The notes: a model not told the origin generated them from the sequence alone. A DNA stretch of 64,000 bases from Palsa-1392 sp963819975 (GCA_963819975.1 CAWFYE010000007.1:682001-746000), one strand, 5' to 3'; counted from the stretch's first letter, positions 18,499-28,183 are shown. Translations and numbers: made by a program.

Positions 18499-20214
18499 TT
18501 ATTTGGTGGTCATTCGCCAAACTCCGTCCCAATCCGCTCCCGGAGGATCTTGACGCAGAATCTTTACCCTCTCCAAGAAAGCGCGCGCCGGACGGTCCTG
18601 AAATTTTTCTGCCAGCTCGTGGAAAATTATTTCCGCCGCCGACCAATCTTGTCTTCGGTAAGCCTCCAGTCCCTCGCCAAATCGGCTCCGCCTTGCCTCC
18701 CACTCCGGTGAAAGTTCTTCGTCGATTGAGATCAACTCATATATCTGCACGGGTTCGGACTTTCCTTTGACCGCGACCAGATCGATCTCTCGTGTCTGAA
18801 CGATCCGGTCTGCCATCCGCCGCGTCTCCTCCGAGATCAGGATCCGCGTCCCGTAAACATTGTTGGCCGACTCCATCCGAGAGGCAACGTTGACAACGTC
18901 GCCCATGACGGTGTAATTGCGCGCCGTCTCGCTGCCGATATTTCCCACAACGACCTCTCCGGTGGCGAGGCCAATGCGGATTCTTACTTCCGGCAGATTC
19001 TTGCGCAGCCCCATCAGGTCCGGCAGCTCGGCCTGAAACTGGGTGAGCGCCTCCAACTGGCGCAGTGCCGCCCGGCATCCCGCCGCGGCTTCCTCGTCTT
19101 CACCAACAAACGGCGGACCCCAGTAGGCCATGATCGCGTCCCCAATGAATTTATCGATGATGCCATTCTCCGCCTGCACGCACTCCGACATGAGGGTGAA
19201 GTACCGGTTGAGCACGTTAACCAGACCGCCGGGAGTGAGATGTTCTCCGAGGGTGGTGAAGCCGACTAAATCGGTGAAGAGGATCGTCATGACCCGTTTT
19301 TGGCCGGCCATATCCTCTTTTCGGCCTGCCAGAATCACCTTTTCGACGATCCGAGGATCGATGTAGGAGCCGATCGCTTTCTGCATCTCCTGTTTCCGGC
19401 GCAACTCGTGCACCATCGAATTAAAGCTTTCGCCCAGCTGACCGATTTCATCCTCGGGCAGCTCTCCGAGATGGGCGGAAAGGTCCCCCGCCTGCACGGC
19501 TCGCGTCGTCTGCAAAAGTTGCGCGATCGGTCGGGCCAGGTTGTGGGAGATTAGCCAGGCCACCGCCAGGCCGGTCAGGACCGCGAATACGGTCGTGGCA
19601 ATGCTGCTCCAAAGGACCCAGATTTCCCGGCTCTTGGCGCGCTGAGCGGAAATCTCCGCCAAGTCCATCGTGATCTGGCGGAGTTTGTCTCCCTGGGCGT
19701 CGAGCAGCGCCTCGGATTGGTTGTCGAAAACCTTCAGTTCCTCTGCTTTCTCCAGGTTCCTCTCCTGGCGATGCTTTAGAATCACCCTTGCCATCCCGGT
19801 TTCCGAAGCGAAAGCAGTCTCCATCTGGCCGACCAGCTCGCGCGCGCTGGCATAGAGATTCCTCTCCTGCGGGTCGTCGGGAAGGTCCGCGAGAATTTTT
19901 CGCAAGTCAGCAATGGCCCCCGCTACACAGTCGGTCGAGTCCTCAAACGCCTTCTGCCTGTTCTCGATCGCCTTCCCGTCCGGTTTCGGGTCCGCGTACT
20001 GACGATAGAGGCTTTGGTAGGCGATCCGCCGCTCCAGGCAACACTCGTCGAGCTCCGAGGCTTTCGTGGCCAATGGGAGGGTTTGCTTTGCCACGATCGA
20101 GACATCCTTGCCGAGCCCGACCACCTCGAAATTGGTGAAGATCGCGATCGCCACGGTGAGGGCGAGAATGCCCACGGCCAGGCCGAAGATCTTTAAGGCG
20201 ATGGAGTGCTTCAT
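18499..20214 (-). CDS. Membrane class III cyclase with sensor region and HAMP domain
   Basis: 571 residues. Membrane span one lies at about 5-28. A periplasmic four-helix-type sensor region follows to about 190. Span two is near 195-220 (WSSIATTVFAVLTGLAVAW). A HAMP domain runs to about 285 (GDLSAHLGELPEDEIGQL). The class III cyclase domain begins near 308 (MTILFTDLVGFTTLGEHL, then IDKFIGDAIMAYWGPP). It ends in a roughly 60-residue helical tail. The metal-binding Asp residues are present, so it is probably active, with output controlled by an external signal through HAMP. It stands alone, with no obvious operon partner. Confidence 0.92.
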   Translation of the reverse strand: MKHSIALKIFGLAVGILALTVAIAIFTNFEVVGLGKDVSIVAKQTLPLATKASELDECCLERRIAYQSLYRQYADPKPDGKAIENRQKAFEDSTDCVAGAIADLRKILADLPDDPQERNLYASARELVGQMETAFASETGMARVILKHRQERNLEKAEELKVFDNQSEALLDAQGDKLRQITMDLAEISAQRAKSREIWVLWSSIATTVFAVLTGLAVAWLISHNLARPIAQLLQTTRAVQAGDLSAHLGELPEDEIGQLGESFNSMVHELRRKQEMQKAIGSYIDPRIVEKVILAGRKEDMAGQKRVMTILFTDLVGFTTLGEHLTPGGLVNVLNRYFTLMSECVQAENGIIDKFIGDAIMAYWGPPFVGEDEEAAAGCRAALRQLEALTQFQAELPDLMGLRKNLPEVRIRIGLATGEVVVGNIGSETARNYTVMGDVVNVASRMESANNVYGTRILISEETRRMADRIVQTREIDLVAVKGKSEPVQIYELISIDEELSPEWEARRSRFGEGLEAYRRQDWSAAEIIFHELAEKFQDRPARAFLERVKILRQDPPGADWDGVWRMTTK

Positions 20215-20335
20215 CGGGCGCTCATAGTGACGGGCTAGCGATCTTATCTCAATGAAATATCGTCGCTGGTGCTGCCAGCGCGGGAGCCGTTGCCAGACCG
20301 CGCAATTCGATCCGGACAGGCGAAAAAGCGAATCG

Positions 20336-21280
20336 TTAGGCCAAAGTCAGGACCGCGCGCGCGCAGCCCCAGGACAAGGTGAAGCCGCTTCCGCCGTGGC
20401 CGTAGTTATGGATCAGGCGGCGTCCGTCGCGCACGCGATCGGCCCGCAGGCAGACTCCGCTGCGGCGGAAAGGGCGCAGTCCGACACGCTCGCTCAGAAT
20501 CGGCGGTGGCTCGATTTCCAGGGCGCGACTGCATTCCGCCAGGATTCGCGCGCTTGTCGCTGGATCGGGATTGCGATCGGCGCTCAGGTCATTGCTTCCT
20601 CCAAAAACGCAATCGCCTGCGCGCGGGATGGCGTACATGAGCGGCGGATCATCGCAGACGACCGCATGCGACTGCGGAATCCCCGGCACGAGCACGACCT
20701 GACCGCGATGCGGCTCGACGTCCGGATCGGGCAGGAGGGTGCGCGCGCCGACGCCGCTGCAATTCACCATCAACCCGCCTTCTGCTGACACTTGCTCGAG
20801 ATTCTCGAAATGGATTCCGCCTTCGATTTGGCCGCCCGCGCTGCGGAAACGATTCGTTAGGTAAGGGAGATAGCGCGTCGTGTCGGTCAACGGGACATCG
20901 AGTGTGTAGCCGCTTGTGAAAACGCGCGGAAGGTCCGCGGCTGGGAGGCGGCGTGCGCCTAACGAGAGCGCCCAATCCGGAATCTCGATTTCACCGGCCC
21001 GTGAAAAGGCGCGCTGCTCGATCATGGAAACGCCGCTCTCCGGATCGGCGCAGAGCGGACGCAGGACTTCGTAGGTTTCGAGTGCCCAGGCGATGACCGC
21101 GTCATGCGGTGCGGCGTCGTACGGAAACCAGATTGCGCCCGCCACCGCGGAGGTGGTCTGCGTGCCGGTTTCCTCGGCGAAAATCGTGGTGCGATATCCG
21201 CGCTCCGCGAACAAGGTCGCACAGGTCAAACCGGAAACTCCGGCGCCGATCACCGCCACTGCTTCTGCCATCGCACCCAT
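20336..21280 (-). CDS. FAD-dependent D-amino-acid oxidase-like protein
   Basis: About 314 residues of the DAO family. The N-terminus has the FAD-binding VIGAGVSGLTCATLFAERG. The C-terminus has HNYGHGGSGFTLSWGCA, the strongest D-amino-acid oxidase signature, with the substrate Arg region LRPFRRSG before it. The family oxidatively deaminates D-amino acids using oxygen. Such an enzyme could help recycle cell-wall D-amino acids, which is inference. A second ATG at 21271 is an equally possible start. The stop TAA lies inside an octamer copy (20333-20340), and further copies are at 20854 and 20958. Confidence 0.88.
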   Translation of the reverse strand: MGAMAEAVAVIGAGVSGLTCATLFAERGYRTTIFAEETGTQTTSAVAGAIWFPYDAAPHDAVIAWALETYEVLRPLCADPESGVSMIEQRAFSRAGEIEIPDWALSLGARRLPAADLPRVFTSGYTLDVPLTDTTRYLPYLTNRFRSAGGQIEGGIHFENLEQVSAEGGLMVNCSGVGARTLLPDPDVEPHRGQVVLVPGIPQSHAVVCDDPPLMYAIPRAGDCVFGGSNDLSADRNPDPATSARILAECSRALEIEPPPILSERVGLRPFRRSGVCLRADRVRDGRRLIHNYGHGGSGFTLSWGCARAVLTLA

Positions 21281-21362
21281 TACCTGCGGAAGCCGGTCGC
21301 GTCATCTCCGTTTTGAATTCCGGTCGACAGTCGGCCCGGGCTGGCGCGATCTTTCCTTAGTC

Positions 21363-21806
21363 ATGAAATCGCTTTCCCTTCTTGCGCTCCTTTCGCTTTG
21401 TTTCCTGGCAGGTTGCGCCAGCAGTTCGTCCCGCCTCGTCGGGCCAGCCCGGCCGCCCCTTGCTCCGGCGGAAGTGCGCGTTTACCGGACGCCGCCACTT
21501 CACTACCAGGAAATCGCAGTCCTTGATGCGACGAGCGGCGGCCGCCTTTTTCACGGCAGCCCGGAAGGCGAGGCAGAAGCCATCGCGCGCCTGCAAGCGG
21601 AAGCCGCCAAAGTCGGCGCGAACGGCGTTCTCATCACGTTGTTAGGCGATCGCCCCAACGGCAACCTCGGAGTCGGGGTGAGCGGCGGAGGCATTTCGGG
21701 TGGTCGGCGTAGCGCAGTCGCGGGCGGGGGAGCCGTTAGCGGTGGGGCGCCAATCGTGAGCAACGCCGCGCAAGGGATCGCGATTTACGTCTCCGAGCAA
21801 CGCTGA
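21363..21806 (+). CDS. Small putative lipoprotein
   Basis: 147 residues. The ATG at 21363 gives a typical lipoprotein signal (MKSLSLLALLSLCFLAGC, lipobox LAGC), so longer upstream frames were rejected. The middle (EAEAIARLQAEAAKVGANG, then GVLITLLGD) resembles small outer-membrane lipoproteins that sense or buffer the envelope. I cannot name the family with confidence. The C-terminal third is Gly-rich. It is divergent from the D-amino-acid oxidase gene. Confidence 0.72.
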   Translation: MKSLSLLALLSLCFLAGCASSSSRLVGPARPPLAPAEVRVYRTPPLHYQEIAVLDATSGGRLFHGSPEGEAEAIARLQAEAAKVGANGVLITLLGDRPNGNLGVGVSGGGISGGRRSAVAGGGAVSGGAPIVSNAAQGIAIYVSEQR

Positions 21807-21894
21807 CTTGTTTTAGCGGACGCCTAAGGCAAGCGGCCACCGTCAGTAAAAGAACTGGAGGTCTGGTCGAGTCCGTCCTTAGTGTACGGGCGTC

Positions 21895-22689
21895 ATGTTT
21901 GGAATCTTCAAGGGCCGGCAGCGCCGGCGCCTGCGGGCCGAGCCGGTGCCGGAGGCCTGGCGCGCGATCATTTCGCGCAACCTCCCATTCTTCGATCGTC
22001 TCTCGCCTGACGACCAAAAAGAGCTCCTCGGCCACGTCCAGGTTTTCCTGGCCGAGAAACGCTTTGAGGGCTGCGCCGGCCTGGAGGTGACAGACGAGAT
22101 CCGGGTCACGATCGCGACCCAGGCCTGCCTCCTCCTTCTCCATCGCAAGACCGATTATTTCCCGCGGCTCCTGACGATTCTGGTTTATCCCTCGGGTTTT
22201 TTAGTCAATGGAGACCGGCACGTCGAAGGTCATATTTGGGAGCAAGGTGAGCAAGGGCGGCTCGGCGAGACCGGGCGCTCGATGGGCTCCATGGTTCTGG
22301 CCTGGGATGCAATTAAGTCGGGCGCGTACGATCCATCCGATGGAAAAAATCTCGTCCTGCACGAGTTCGCGCATCAGCTCGATTTCGAGGATCAAGTCGC
22401 CGATGGCGTGCCGGTTCTCGGTTCGCGTGGCGAGATCCTTTCCTGGGCAGAAGTGATGAAGGTAGAGTTCGCGGCCCTCCGCGCCGCGGACGCGACGGGC
22501 ATTCCGACGCTCCTCGACACCTACGGCGCAAGCAATCCGGCCGAGTTTTTCGCTGTCGCGACCGAAGCCTTCTTCGAGCGACCGTGCGCGCTGCAGCAAC
22601 AGCACCCGCGCCTCTATGAAGAAATGAGGCGCTTTTTCCAGCAGGACCCGGCAAGCTATTCGAGCGAACCGGCGGCGGGCGGGGCCTAG
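21895..22689 (+). CDS. mtfA: Zinc-dependent peptidase of the MtfA family
   Basis: 264 residues over the whole MtfA family length. The zinc-binding HEFAHQLD lies near residue 157, and the downstream NPAEFFAVATEAFF supplies the third ligand Glu region. The N-terminal FFDRLSPDDQKELLGHVQVF is also typical. In Escherichia coli MtfA binds the repressor Mlc and has aminopeptidase activity. No mlc or ptsG homologue is present here, so the partner is unknown. It is a single gene with no close operon neighbour. Confidence 0.9.
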   Translation: MFGIFKGRQRRRLRAEPVPEAWRAIISRNLPFFDRLSPDDQKELLGHVQVFLAEKRFEGCAGLEVTDEIRVTIATQACLLLLHRKTDYFPRLLTILVYPSGFLVNGDRHVEGHIWEQGEQGRLGETGRSMGSMVLAWDAIKSGAYDPSDGKNLVLHEFAHQLDFEDQVADGVPVLGSRGEILSWAEVMKVEFAALRAADATGIPTLLDTYGASNPAEFFAVATEAFFERPCALQQQHPRLYEEMRRFFQQDPASYSSEPAAGGA

Positions 22690-22725
22690 CGCGCTCCGCG
22701 GTAAACGTCTTCCGGTCGGACGGGA

Positions 22726-23361
22726 TTAGAGCGCCCCGGCGGCTTCCAGCACCTTCTTCTCCCGCTGCGCCTCCTGCGTCAGCGGCTTATCCGTTATCCG
22801 CAACGGGTCCGGTCCGCGATTCTGGATCCAGGCCGTCTCAGCCAGATTTTCCTTCCACGGATACTCGTCTTTCAAGACCGGCCACCAGAGGAGCCGCCCA
22901 GTTGCGCGCCAACCATCGATGATGTACCCCGTCCTGATTGGCTGACCAAGCGCCGTCACCACGACCACGTTGTGCTCGAGACGGGTATTGGGATAGGCCT
23001 CCGCCCACTTCAGCTCGAGCGTCTTGAGTGGCAACGTTCGGAGTTGCGCCCCAATCGCATGCGCCCAATCGAAACAAAATCCTCGATCCCGCGCCCCGAT
23101 ATGGATGAGGAAATTCTGAAAGTTAGCCGGCGGCACCACCCGCCATTCTTTTTGCAATCTCCGCGCGGTGTGATGCGACGTCTCCGAAACCAGTTGTGCC
23201 TCGGCCGGGTCGATCGTGGGCGACATTTTGATGATCGCCTCCCGGAATCTGTTGATCGATTTGGTATCGTCCGCCTGCACGGCGGGGGCCGCAGCGCCAA
23301 GGACGATCAAGGCAATCAAGCCAAGAAAAGTCGCGGGCTGGATAGAATGGGGCTGGCGCAT
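22726..23361 (-). CDS. Secreted protein with a possible transglutaminase-like Cys-His-Asp triad
   Basis: The ATG at 23361 gives a clean signal peptide (MRQPHSIQPATFLGLIALIV...VQA). An upstream TTG at 23403 was not used. The mature part of about 180 residues has GFCFDWAHAIG, then LEHNVVVVTA, then YIIDGWR. Cys, His and Asp occur in the order and approximate spacing of papain-like and transglutaminase-core enzymes. No family was recognised with certainty. It could be a cell-envelope peptidase or amidase, or an inactive relative. It converges with mtfA, with only about 35 bases between the stops. Confidence 0.65.
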   Translation of the reverse strand: MRQPHSIQPATFLGLIALIVLGAAAPAVQADDTKSINRFREAIIKMSPTIDPAEAQLVSETSHHTARRLQKEWRVVPPANFQNFLIHIGARDRGFCFDWAHAIGAQLRTLPLKTLELKWAEAYPNTRLEHNVVVVTALGQPIRTGYIIDGWRATGRLLWWPVLKDEYPWKENLAETAWIQNRGPDPLRITDKPLTQEAQREKKVLEAAGAL

Positions 23362-23606
23362 GATTTGGGTCTGCGACGATAACCACTCCCGCGTCTTGCT
23401 CAACGCCGGGCCGCCACTTTTTGTTCAGGTGTGGCCGCGCTTTTTCGACGAAAAGAAAATAGAGGCATGATCGTTTTATTATCTGATTCATTCCACTGCG
23501 CCGCGGGTGGAGAAAATCTGGGCAGACGGCGGATTGCGGGTAGAGTCGTTTTCCGTTTGCGGCTGATTGCGGCGGATTCCTGCGGCTGAGATAGCCGCCT
23601 TTACAC

Positions 23607-25061
23607 ATGGACGAAGAAAATGAATTGATCGCACTCCGACGCCAAAAGATCGACGCGCTGCGCGCTCGGGGCGTGAACCCGTTTGGTCGCAGCTTTGAGA
23701 CGAGCGGATCCATTGTCGAGGTGTGCGAAAAATTTGCCGAAGGCGCCGCGTTTTGCGTCGCGGGCCGGATCACGGCGCATCGCGACATGGGAAAAAGTCA
23801 CTTCCTCGATCTGCGCGACGCGACCGGACGCATCCAGATTTACGTGCAGGCAAAGGAACTCGGACCGGAGGTGATGGAAATCTTCGGGTTGCTCGATCTC
23901 GGTGATTTCATCGGAGTCGAGGGCAATTGTTTCGTGACCAAAACAGGCGAACCAACCCTGAAGGTGTCGCGGTTCGAAGTGCTTGCGAAAACGCTGCGGC
24001 CGCTGCCCGAGAAATGGCACGGCCTGACGGACGTCGAGGCGCGCTACCGGCAGCGTTATCTCGACCTGGTGACGAACGAACGTTCGCGCGAAATCTTCGC
24101 CCAGCGGATCACGATCCTGCGCGAGATTCGCACTTTCATGCAGGGGCGCGGTTTCCTCGAAGTGGAAACGCCAATGCTGCAAACGGTCGCGGGGGGCGCG
24201 GCGGCGGAACCTTTCCGCACCCATCACAAGGCGCTCGGGATCGATCTCTATCTGCGGATCGCGCCGGAGCTTTATCTGAAGCGGTTGCTCGTCGGCGGAT
24301 TCAACAAAGTCTTCGAAGTGAACCGCAACTTCCGCAACGAGGGCATCTCGCGCCGGCATAATCCCGAGTTCACCATGCTTGAGGGTTATTGGGCCTATGC
24401 GGATTTCGAACAAATCGCGGACCTGGTCGAGGATTTGATCTGTCACCTCGCGACCACGCTGGTCGACTCCCTCCAGGTCGAACACCGTGACGCCGAGGGG
24501 AACGTCACTCGCACGCTCAACTTGACGCGGCCCTGGCGGCGAGCGCGCTATCGGGACCTCGTCTGCGAAGCGGCCGGCGTGGACTGGTTTAGCCTAACGA
24601 GTGAGGAGCGGCGCGCGAAAGGGCGCGAACTCGGAGTCGAACTCCAGCCGCAGATGGCCGACTTCGAAGTGACGCAGCATGTTTTCGAAAAACTGGTCGA
24701 AGAAAAAACCTTTGATCCCGTTTTCGTGACCCATTGCCCGAAGGAACTCGTCCCGCTGGCCAAGCAAAACCCGGAAGACGACTCGCTCGTCGATGTCTTC
24801 GAGCTGATCATCAACGGCCAGGAAATCGCGCCCGGTTATTCCGAATTAAACGACCCGCTCGTCCAGCGGCAGCGGCTTCTCGAGCAGGCGGGCGAAGAAA
24901 CGCAGAAGCTGGATGAAGATTTCCTCCTCGCGCTCGAGCACGGGATGCCGCCGGCCGGCGGATTCGGCCTCGGAGTCGATCGCCTAACGATGCTCTTGAC
25001 CGGCGCGGAATCGATCCGCGACGTCATCCTTTTTCCGCTCCTTCGGCCGAAGCGCGACTAG
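23607..25061 (+). CDS. lysS: Lysyl-tRNA synthetase, class II
   Basis: 484 residues with the complete class II LysRS layout: an N-terminal OB-fold anticodon-binding domain (about 50-150), motif 2 NRNFRNEGISRRHNPEFT, and motif 3 GFGLGVDRLTMLL at the end. It charges tRNA-Lys. The ATG at 23607 gives the usual short N-terminal helix before the OB fold. Two octamer copies (24593 and 24983) fall within highly conserved protein segments, one of them in motif 3, where the codons read CGC CTA ACG. Confidence 0.97.
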   Translation: MDEENELIALRRQKIDALRARGVNPFGRSFETSGSIVEVCEKFAEGAAFCVAGRITAHRDMGKSHFLDLRDATGRIQIYVQAKELGPEVMEIFGLLDLGDFIGVEGNCFVTKTGEPTLKVSRFEVLAKTLRPLPEKWHGLTDVEARYRQRYLDLVTNERSREIFAQRITILREIRTFMQGRGFLEVETPMLQTVAGGAAAEPFRTHHKALGIDLYLRIAPELYLKRLLVGGFNKVFEVNRNFRNEGISRRHNPEFTMLEGYWAYADFEQIADLVEDLICHLATTLVDSLQVEHRDAEGNVTRTLNLTRPWRRARYRDLVCEAAGVDWFSLTSEERRAKGRELGVELQPQMADFEVTQHVFEKLVEEKTFDPVFVTHCPKELVPLAKQNPEDDSLVDVFELIINGQEIAPGYSELNDPLVQRQRLLEQAGEETQKLDEDFLLALEHGMPPAGGFGLGVDRLTMLLTGAESIRDVILFPLLRPKRD

Positions 25062-25097
25062 CGAGTCGTCGCTTGACGGCGGAGCTAGGATGCAGCC

Positions 25098-25577
25098 ATG
25101 GACACCTTTACCCAGGTTCATGTCGCATTAAGTCTGGTCGGCACCTTCACCGGCCTCATCGTCCTCGCCGGGCTCCTTCGCTCGCAGCGGATGAGCGGCT
25201 GGACCGCGTGGTTTCTCATCACCACCGTTCTCGCTTCGGTGACGGGATTCTTCTTTCCCTTCAAGGGCGTCACCCCCGCGATCTTCCTGGGAATCCTCTC
25301 TCTGATCATGCTCGCGATCGCGATTGTGGCGCGTTACAGCTTCCAGCTCTCCGGCGCGTGGCGGTGGATTTACGTCGTGAGCGCGATCGTGGCGCTGTAC
25401 TTCAATTGCTTCGTCCTGGTCGTGCAATCGTTCCTTCACATTCCAGCGCTGCATGTCCTGGCGCCGAAAGGCAGCGAGCCGCCCTTTGCTATCACGCAGG
25501 GAATTGTCCTTCTCCTCTTCTTGTTAGGCGGAATTTTCGCCGTACGGCGCTTTCATCCCGCCGTTGCCCCGAAATAA
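25098..25577 (+). CDS. Four-span integral membrane protein, unknown family
   Basis: 159 residues with four strong hydrophobic segments (about 8-25, 38-56, 59-80, 92-115), and a fifth near the end (ITQGIVLLLFLLGGIFAV). Short charged loops lie between them. I do not recognise a family and there are no catalytic motifs. It follows lysS closely and is followed almost at once by another membrane-protein gene at 25579, so the two are probably co-transcribed. Confidence 0.75.
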   Translation: MDTFTQVHVALSLVGTFTGLIVLAGLLRSQRMSGWTAWFLITTVLASVTGFFFPFKGVTPAIFLGILSLIMLAIAIVARYSFQLSGAWRWIYVVSAIVALYFNCFVLVVQSFLHIPALHVLAPKGSEPPFAITQGIVLLLFLLGGIFAVRRFHPAVAPK

Positions 25578-25578
25578 C

Positions 25579-26001
25579 GTGCCCTCCCTCGCCGAGATGT
25601 TCCATCGCCTCTGGGCGGTGCCGGCTCAGAGCCGGGCGGCCAGAACGGTTGAACTCTATGGCTGGTTCCTCCTGCTCGAGGGTGCCGCGATCGTTCTTTT
25701 CCCAGAAGCAATCGCTACGCTCCTGCGTTTCGCTCCCTTGCACCCGCAGGCGGAGAATTTCCTCCGCCTCGTCGGCCTCCTCGCGGCCGGAGTCGGCTTC
25801 CTCTACACGATCAGCGGACGCCTGAACGCTGACGGCTTCGTCTTTGCCAGTCTGATCGACCGCCCGCTCGTCCCGCCGATCGCCGGATTGCTTTGGTATC
25901 TCGACATCATGCCTGGCAGCTTCGCTCTTCTCTTCGCTTTGGAAGACTTCTGCACCTGGCTCTGGACGCTCCTCACCTGGCGCGCCGAGATGCGAGGCTA
26001 A
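25579..26001 (+). CDS. Small integral membrane protein, unknown family
   Basis: 140 residues with three or four hydrophobic segments (YGWFLLLEGAAIVLFPEAI, LVGLLAAGVGFLYTI, IMPGSFALLFALEDF). The GTG at 25579 lies one base after the stop of the preceding gene and was preferred to a TTG inside it. An ATG at 25597 is also possible. No family recognised. The pair 25098/25579 probably forms one transcript. Confidence 0.65.
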   Translation: MPSLAEMFHRLWAVPAQSRAARTVELYGWFLLLEGAAIVLFPEAIATLLRFAPLHPQAENFLRLVGLLAAGVGFLYTISGRLNADGFVFASLIDRPLVPPIAGLLWYLDIMPGSFALLFALEDFCTWLWTLLTWRAEMRG

Positions 26002-26111
26002 GGGAGCAATAGTCTCAGCTAGAACCGTCACCCTGGCGTTCTGCGTCAGCCGCTTTTCCTATCCACCGCAAATCCGCAAGCCCCCGCATATCCCTTCGCT
26101 TTCCGCCCCGC

Positions 26112-26741
26112 CTAGCCGCGGCGACGCCACCAGATCACCAGCGACACGATTGCCAGCAGGGCCACGAGGCGGACCACTCCGCCGGCCGCCCGCGGCCAGA
26201 TTGTCAACACCCGGGGCCGTCCGCGTTCGCGCCAGATTTGGAAGATCACCCATGCACTTCCAGCGATGCCAACCGCGTAACTCGCCATATGTGCGAACCA
26301 GACTGCGAAAAGGCGATCGTGTCGGGCAAACGGGATGACGCTACCCAGCCGGTTCGGCAACGCGATTAACGAAAAGCGCGAAAGCAGGTGTCCCACCATT
26401 CCGGAGAGCAGTGCGCTCGCTGCCATCACGCCGAACAAGATCCCGATCCTCCGTGCCAGCGTCCCTTCCGCAACCACTGGCTCTTCGCCGCCTAACGACA
26501 CCGCCGCGAGAAGAAAACCGAAGACGAACCCCAGCCCAATCGTCGCCGCGATCCCCCAGCAGATCCCGAGCAGGAACGGTGAGGCGGTATGAAAGAGGGG
26601 CGGATGCGCCAGCGTGAAATACTCGACGCAAAGATGCGCCGTGATTTCATCGTGCACGACCCCATACCCAACCGCGGCCAGAACACAGCCTAGGATCACC
26701 CGCACCGCCCGCCTCCGATCCCCAGCCGGGAAGAAACTCAA
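26112..26741 (-). CDS. Integral membrane protein, unknown family
   Basis: 209 residues with about five hydrophobic segments and a very basic C-terminus (WWRRRG). No motif was recognised. Its ATG overlaps the TGA of the SDR gene upstream on the same strand (ATGA), so it is translationally coupled to an oxidoreductase whose substrate is unknown. An octamer copy lies at 26491. Confidence 0.72.
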   Translation of the reverse strand: MSFFPAGDRRRAVRVILGCVLAAVGYGVVHDEITAHLCVEYFTLAHPPLFHTASPFLLGICWGIAATIGLGFVFGFLLAAVSLGGEEPVVAEGTLARRIGILFGVMAASALLSGMVGHLLSRFSLIALPNRLGSVIPFARHDRLFAVWFAHMASYAVGIAGSAWVIFQIWRERGRPRVLTIWPRAAGGVVRLVALLAIVSLVIWWRRRG

Positions 26742-27481
26742 GCGCTAAAACCGCCGTCGATCATCAGGTTCGCTCCCGTCACAAAGCCCGCCTCCGGCCC
26801 CGCCAGGTACGCCACCATCCCCGCCACGTCGTCCACCGTCCCGTAGCGTGTCACCGCCATGAACGACCGCATCGTATCGGCGAAATCCCCGTCGGCCGGG
26901 TTCAGCTCCGTATCGATCGGCCCCGGCTGTACATTGTTGATCGTGATTCCGCGCGGCCCGAGATCGCGCGCCATCCCCTGCACCAATCCTTGCAGAGCCG
27001 ACTTCGTCATAGCATAGACCGCCCCGCCTGGGAACGGCATTCGCTCCGCGTTCGTGCTCCCGATATTGATGATCCGCCCGCCCTCCGGCATGCGGCGCGC
27101 CGCCGCTTGAGCGGCGACAAACACCGCCCGCACATTGATCGCCATCATCCGGTCAAAATCCTCCAGCTTGAGTTCCGTTACCGGACCCAGCACCGCCACG
27201 CCGGCGTTATTTACCAAAATGTCGATCCCGCCCAACTCCTTCACCGTCTGCTCGACCGCGCCGACCACGGCGGCGGCATTCGCGCTGTCGGCCTTGATCG
27301 CGAGCGCGCGCACCCCGAGCGCCTCGGCCGCCTTTACATTTTCCTCCGCCGGCTTGGGCGAACTGGCATAGGTAAAAGCTACATCCGCTCCTTCCTTGGC
27401 CAGCCGCCTCACGATTGCCGCCCCGATCCCGCGACTGCCCCCGGTGACCAGCGCTCGCTTGCCTTTGAGTGTTGAATCCAT
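26738..27481 (-). CDS. Short-chain dehydrogenase/reductase (classical SDR)
   Basis: 247 residues with every classical SDR element: cofactor loop TGGSRGIG near 13-20, NNAG near 91, the catalytic Ser-Tyr-Lys set (IGSTN, then VYAMTK near 155-160), and PGPIDTEL after it. It uses NAD(P)H to reduce or oxidise a small alcohol or ketone. FabG-like enzymes are the closest general type but the substrate is open. The first gene of a two-gene unit with the membrane protein at 26112. About 220 bases upstream, to the ACT gene, hold no feature I recognise. Confidence 0.9.
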   Translation of the reverse strand: MDSTLKGKRALVTGGSRGIGAAIVRRLAKEGADVAFTYASSPKPAEENVKAAEALGVRALAIKADSANAAAVVGAVEQTVKELGGIDILVNNAGVAVLGPVTELKLEDFDRMMAINVRAVFVAAQAAARRMPEGGRIINIGSTNAERMPFPGGAVYAMTKSALQGLVQGMARDLGPRGITINNVQPGPIDTELNPADGDFADTMRSFMAVTRYGTVDDVAGMVAYLAGPEAGFVTGANLMIDGGFSA

Positions 27482-27700
27482 GGCGCGAACCCTGCGCCCG
27501 AAACAGCCGGAAAGAAAGGAAGAGAGGAAGCGAATTTAGGGAAAGAGAAAGGGCGACGCGGCGAAGCAAGCGAAAGCATGACCTGTCGGAGCCAGCGGTA
27601 TCTGTCGCGCGGAGTATGGTTGGCGTCCGGGCCGTCAACTATTCATTTGCCTTGCGCTCCAGGGGTCCGGCATATTGTCCATCCCCCGCATCTATTTTGT

Positions 27701-28171
27701 ATGTCTCTAGATCTACCTGAAACCACTTCCAAGATCGGTGGGCCATTGGTCAAGCAGTTCTCCATCTTCATGCCAAACAAGGTGGGCGCGATGCTCGACA
27801 TCGTGAAGCTGCTCAGCACCCGCAACACCCACGTCGTCGCGCTTAGCATTGCGGAGCAGACCGACTCCGCCATCGCCCGCATCGTGGTGAGCGATCCCGA
27901 GACGGTGGAGAATATTTTTCACGAACATGACGTTGCTTTCGGAATCAGCGAAATGGTGGTGGTCGAGCTGCAGGAGGTCGCGACGGAGCTGGCCAAGCTG
28001 CTCGCCGCGCTCCTCATGGCGGAGGTGAACCTGCACTTTAGCTACCCGCTCCTGACCCGTCCGCACGGCCGCGCCGCGCTCGCCATGCATGTCGACGACA
28101 CCGAGTGTGCCTGCTCCGTTCTTCAGGGGGAAGGCTTCAAGATGCTGAGCCAGGCGGATATTTCTCGTTAG
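27701..28171 (+). CDS. ACT-domain regulatory protein (acetolactate synthase small-subunit-like)
   Basis: 156 residues containing two ACT-like halves. The first is KQFSIFMPNKVGAMLDIV with RIVVSDPE; the second is VVVELQEVATELAKLLAALL with AALAMHVDD. ACT domains bind amino acids and regulate metabolic enzymes. The arrangement fits stand-alone ACT proteins related to IlvH, but no catalytic partner is nearby. The start at 27701 is the ATG just before the conserved region. The stop TAG is supplied by an octamer copy (28165-28172). Confidence 0.8.
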   Translation: MSLDLPETTSKIGGPLVKQFSIFMPNKVGAMLDIVKLLSTRNTHVVALSIAEQTDSAIARIVVSDPETVENIFHEHDVAFGISEMVVVELQEVATELAKLLAALLMAEVNLHFSYPLLTRPHGRAALAMHVDDTECACSVLQGEGFKMLSQADISR

Positions 28172-28183
28172 GGGAATCTGATC

